Source: Xiphydria camelus
Taxonomy: Eukaryota > Arthropoda > Insecta > Hymenoptera > Xiphydriidae
Reading direction: 5' to 3'
Length of the DNA stretch: 64,000 bases
Assembly: GCA_963678675.1 (NCBI GenBank)
Contig: OY783193.1
Location: 6,813,394 to 6,877,393 of the forward strand
The notes under the pieces are model-generated. The model saw only the letters and a program-made list of their open reading frames with translations, was not told the origin of the DNA and did no database searches. Every line of letters starts with the position of its first letter. The stretch's first letter is position 1. Position numbers and translations under genes: made by a program. Shown here one piece after another: positions 63,858 through 64,000 of the stretch.

Positions 63858-64000
63858 AGGCACAGTATCGGCACTCGGCGAGAGCGTATCTTATCGCTGT
63901 TACAAAACTGCGCCGACACGTGCTACCAGACGATTCGAAACGACCTTTACAGTCGCAATTGAATAAATCCCCTTCCGCAACGCCAGATTAGGTTCGCGAT

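Larger units (their letters stand above)
58185..64000. other. Upstream intron or 5' flank of Sema2a, no exon recognised
   Basis: The exon at 58184 begins with a split codon, so at least one more coding exon lies upstream on the minus strand. None of the minus-strand frames here starts with a convincing signal peptide ending in a phase-1 donor, so the first exon probably lies beyond 64000. The stretch contains a TTAA-flanked element (63072-63448), a 13-G run near 62424-62436 and a (GA)23 tract. Confidence 0.55.

Noticed and set aside
1..64000. tRNA, rRNA, CRISPR or bacterial-type operon
   Set aside because: No cloverleaf with matching A and B boxes, no regularly spaced short direct repeats with unique spacers, and no clustered same-strand frames with ribosome-binding sites were seen.

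Overview
This 64 kb window is animal nuclear DNA, most likely from a hymenopteran insect and plausibly an ant. The inference rests on high CpG content outside the repeats, very long AT-rich introns, abundant short TA-flanked inverted-repeat elements, and one gene whose encoded protein is clearly insect class-2 semaphorin. There are no prokaryotic operons, no CRISPR array, and no tRNA or rRNA gene that I can support.

The only protein-coding gene I can support is a secreted semaphorin (Semaphorin-2A type, Sema2a) on the minus strand. Nine consecutive internal exons lie between 58184 and 21930, all with GT-AG borders and compatible phases. Joined, they give about 651 codons: most of the seven-bladed sema domain, the PSI domain, one Ig domain and part of the C-terminal tail. 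The gene is incomplete here. The signal-peptide exon(s) should lie above 58184, and the terminal exon with the stop codon should lie below 21930. I could identify neither, so either may be outside the window. In Drosophila this protein is a secreted guidance cue for axons that signals through Plexin B.

Layout by region. 1-21929: 3' side of the gene or intergenic DNA, with inverted-repeat elements, a Helitron-like terminus and no convincing exon. 21930-24603: a compact exon cluster (tail/Ig, PSI and two sema exons) with introns of about 200-560 bp. 24604-30058: a 5.5 kb intron with at least four miniature elements. 30059-31249: two sema exons. 31250-34224: an intron made mostly of one 2.26 kb inverted-repeat element. 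34225-34287: a small exon. 34288-51040: a 16.8 kb intron rich in elements. 51041-51092: a 52 bp exon. 51093-58096: a 7 kb intron. 58097-58184: the first recognisable exon. 58185-64000: upstream intron or flank, with a TTAA-flanked piggyBac-like element and a long GA microsatellite.

The most informative structure outside the gene is the set of miniature inverted-repeat elements. At least 17 insertions share the terminus CAC(T/C/G)GAGA and most sit between TA dinucleotides, as expected for Tc1/mariner-type transposition, yet their interiors fall into several unrelated families. Two pairs of elements abut through a single shared TA. I found no undescribed multi-gene biological system. Most open reading frames in this window are chance frames in CpG-rich or low-complexity DNA and are left out.
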